Assembly (NCBI GenBank): GCA_934279105.1
Contig: CAKQWR010000120.1
Location: 1-6,038 of the forward strand
Direction: 5' to 3'
Source of the DNA: an uncultured Oribacterium sp.
Lineage (GTDB): Bacteria; Bacillota; Clostridia; Lachnospirales; Lachnospiraceae
DNA: 6,038 nucleotides
Part shown: positions 5,948 through 6,038 of the stretch, piece after piece
How positions within the stretch are numbered: the first letter of the stretch is position 1
How the letters are laid out: every line of letters starts with the position of its first letter
Notes under the pieces: generated by a model
What the model was told of the DNA's origin: nothing
Seen by the model: the letters and a program-made list of their open reading frames with translations, nothing else
Databases searched by the model: none
Made by a program: the position numbers and the translations under genes

Positions 5948-5963
5948 ACTATCCGCACTATAG
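5941..5963. repeat. Perfect inverted repeat over the -10 and start site; possible operator
   Basis: CTATAGT (5941-5947) and ACTATAG (5957-5963) form a perfect 7-bp inverted repeat with a 9-bp spacer. The left arm together with the first spacer bases also gives the palindrome ATAGTACTAT (5943-5952). It covers the -10 box and predicted start site of the riboswitch promoter, a typical place for a repressor site. No binding protein can be named. Confidence 0.35.
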
Positions 5964-5985
5964 AAATCGGTGCACAATTTCATAA

Positions 5986-6038
5986 CTTATTCAGAGACGG
6001 TGGAGCTACATAGGAGCGATGAAGCCGCAGCAACCCCG
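5986..6038 (+). promoter_or_regulatory. SAM-I (S-box) riboswitch, 5' half, cut by window end
   Basis: The conserved 5' core of the SAM-I aptamer is visible: CTTATTCAGAGA for the P1 strand and start of the core (from 5986), GGTGGAG (5999-6005), GATGAAGCC (6018-6026) with the kink-turn GATGA, and GCAACC (6030-6035). The spacing between these blocks matches the class. P3, P4, the closing P1 strand and the terminator/antiterminator lie beyond 6038. SAM-I riboswitches bind S-adenosylmethionine and usually switch off transcription of methionine, cysteine or SAM synthesis and transport genes. The controlled gene is on the plus strand outside this window. The neighbouring metA on the other strand supports a methionine role. 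Confidence 0.9.

Noticed and set aside
5840..5984. A second SAM riboswitch in front of metA on the minus strand
   Set aside because: The predicted metA leader is only about 54 nt and has none of the S-box core motifs. The S-box reads on the plus strand.

Overview
This 6.0 kb window looks chromosomal, from a moderate-GC member of the Firmicutes, probably class Clostridia (Lachnospiraceae-like). That placement is an inference from the sirtuin variant (CxCGG zinc half-site and YEE motif), the acetyl-type MetA, a SAM-I riboswitch and the CHASE hybrid kinase. No mobile-element gene, phage gene or CRISPR array is visible.

Layout, left to right. The 3' part of an RluA-family pseudouridine synthase gene (+) runs in from the left edge and ends at 435. 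It converges on a three-gene minus-strand unit, and a strong bidirectional hairpin terminator (479-525) lies between them. Read in its own direction, the minus-strand unit is a membrane CHASE-domain hybrid sensor histidine kinase (4146-2095), a 5-formyltetrahydrofolate cyclo-ligase family protein (2062-1406) and a Sir2-type NAD-dependent deacylase (1305-538). A good sigma-A type promoter sits at 4213-4185. No second promoter or convincing terminator is visible inside the unit, so it is probably one operon. It links a sensor to one-carbon/folate metabolism and NAD-dependent protein deacylation.

Between the kinase and metA lie about 680 bases without a normal gene (4147-4828). They are not empty. 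A plus-strand promoter (4244-4272) diverges from the kinase promoter. It is followed by hairpins, a 16-19 codon ORF behind a strong Shine-Dalgarno, a 127-base element closed by 24 Watson-Crick pairs (4421-4547), more small hairpins, and a rho-independent terminator oriented for the plus strand (4699-4728). This is best read as an independent transcript of about 450 nt, either a structured RNA or a peptide-encoding RNA. I do not recognise it as a known family, and it is the most interesting part of the window.

At the right, metA (minus strand, 5839-4829) encodes homoserine O-acyltransferase. Glu111 indicates use of acetyl-CoA. Its promoter is back to back with a plus-strand promoter, and their -35 boxes overlap. 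The plus-strand promoter leads into a SAM-I (S-box) riboswitch cut off by the window edge at 6038. The gene controlled by that riboswitch is outside the window and is probably another methionine or sulfur metabolism gene, so the right end is a divergent methionine locus.
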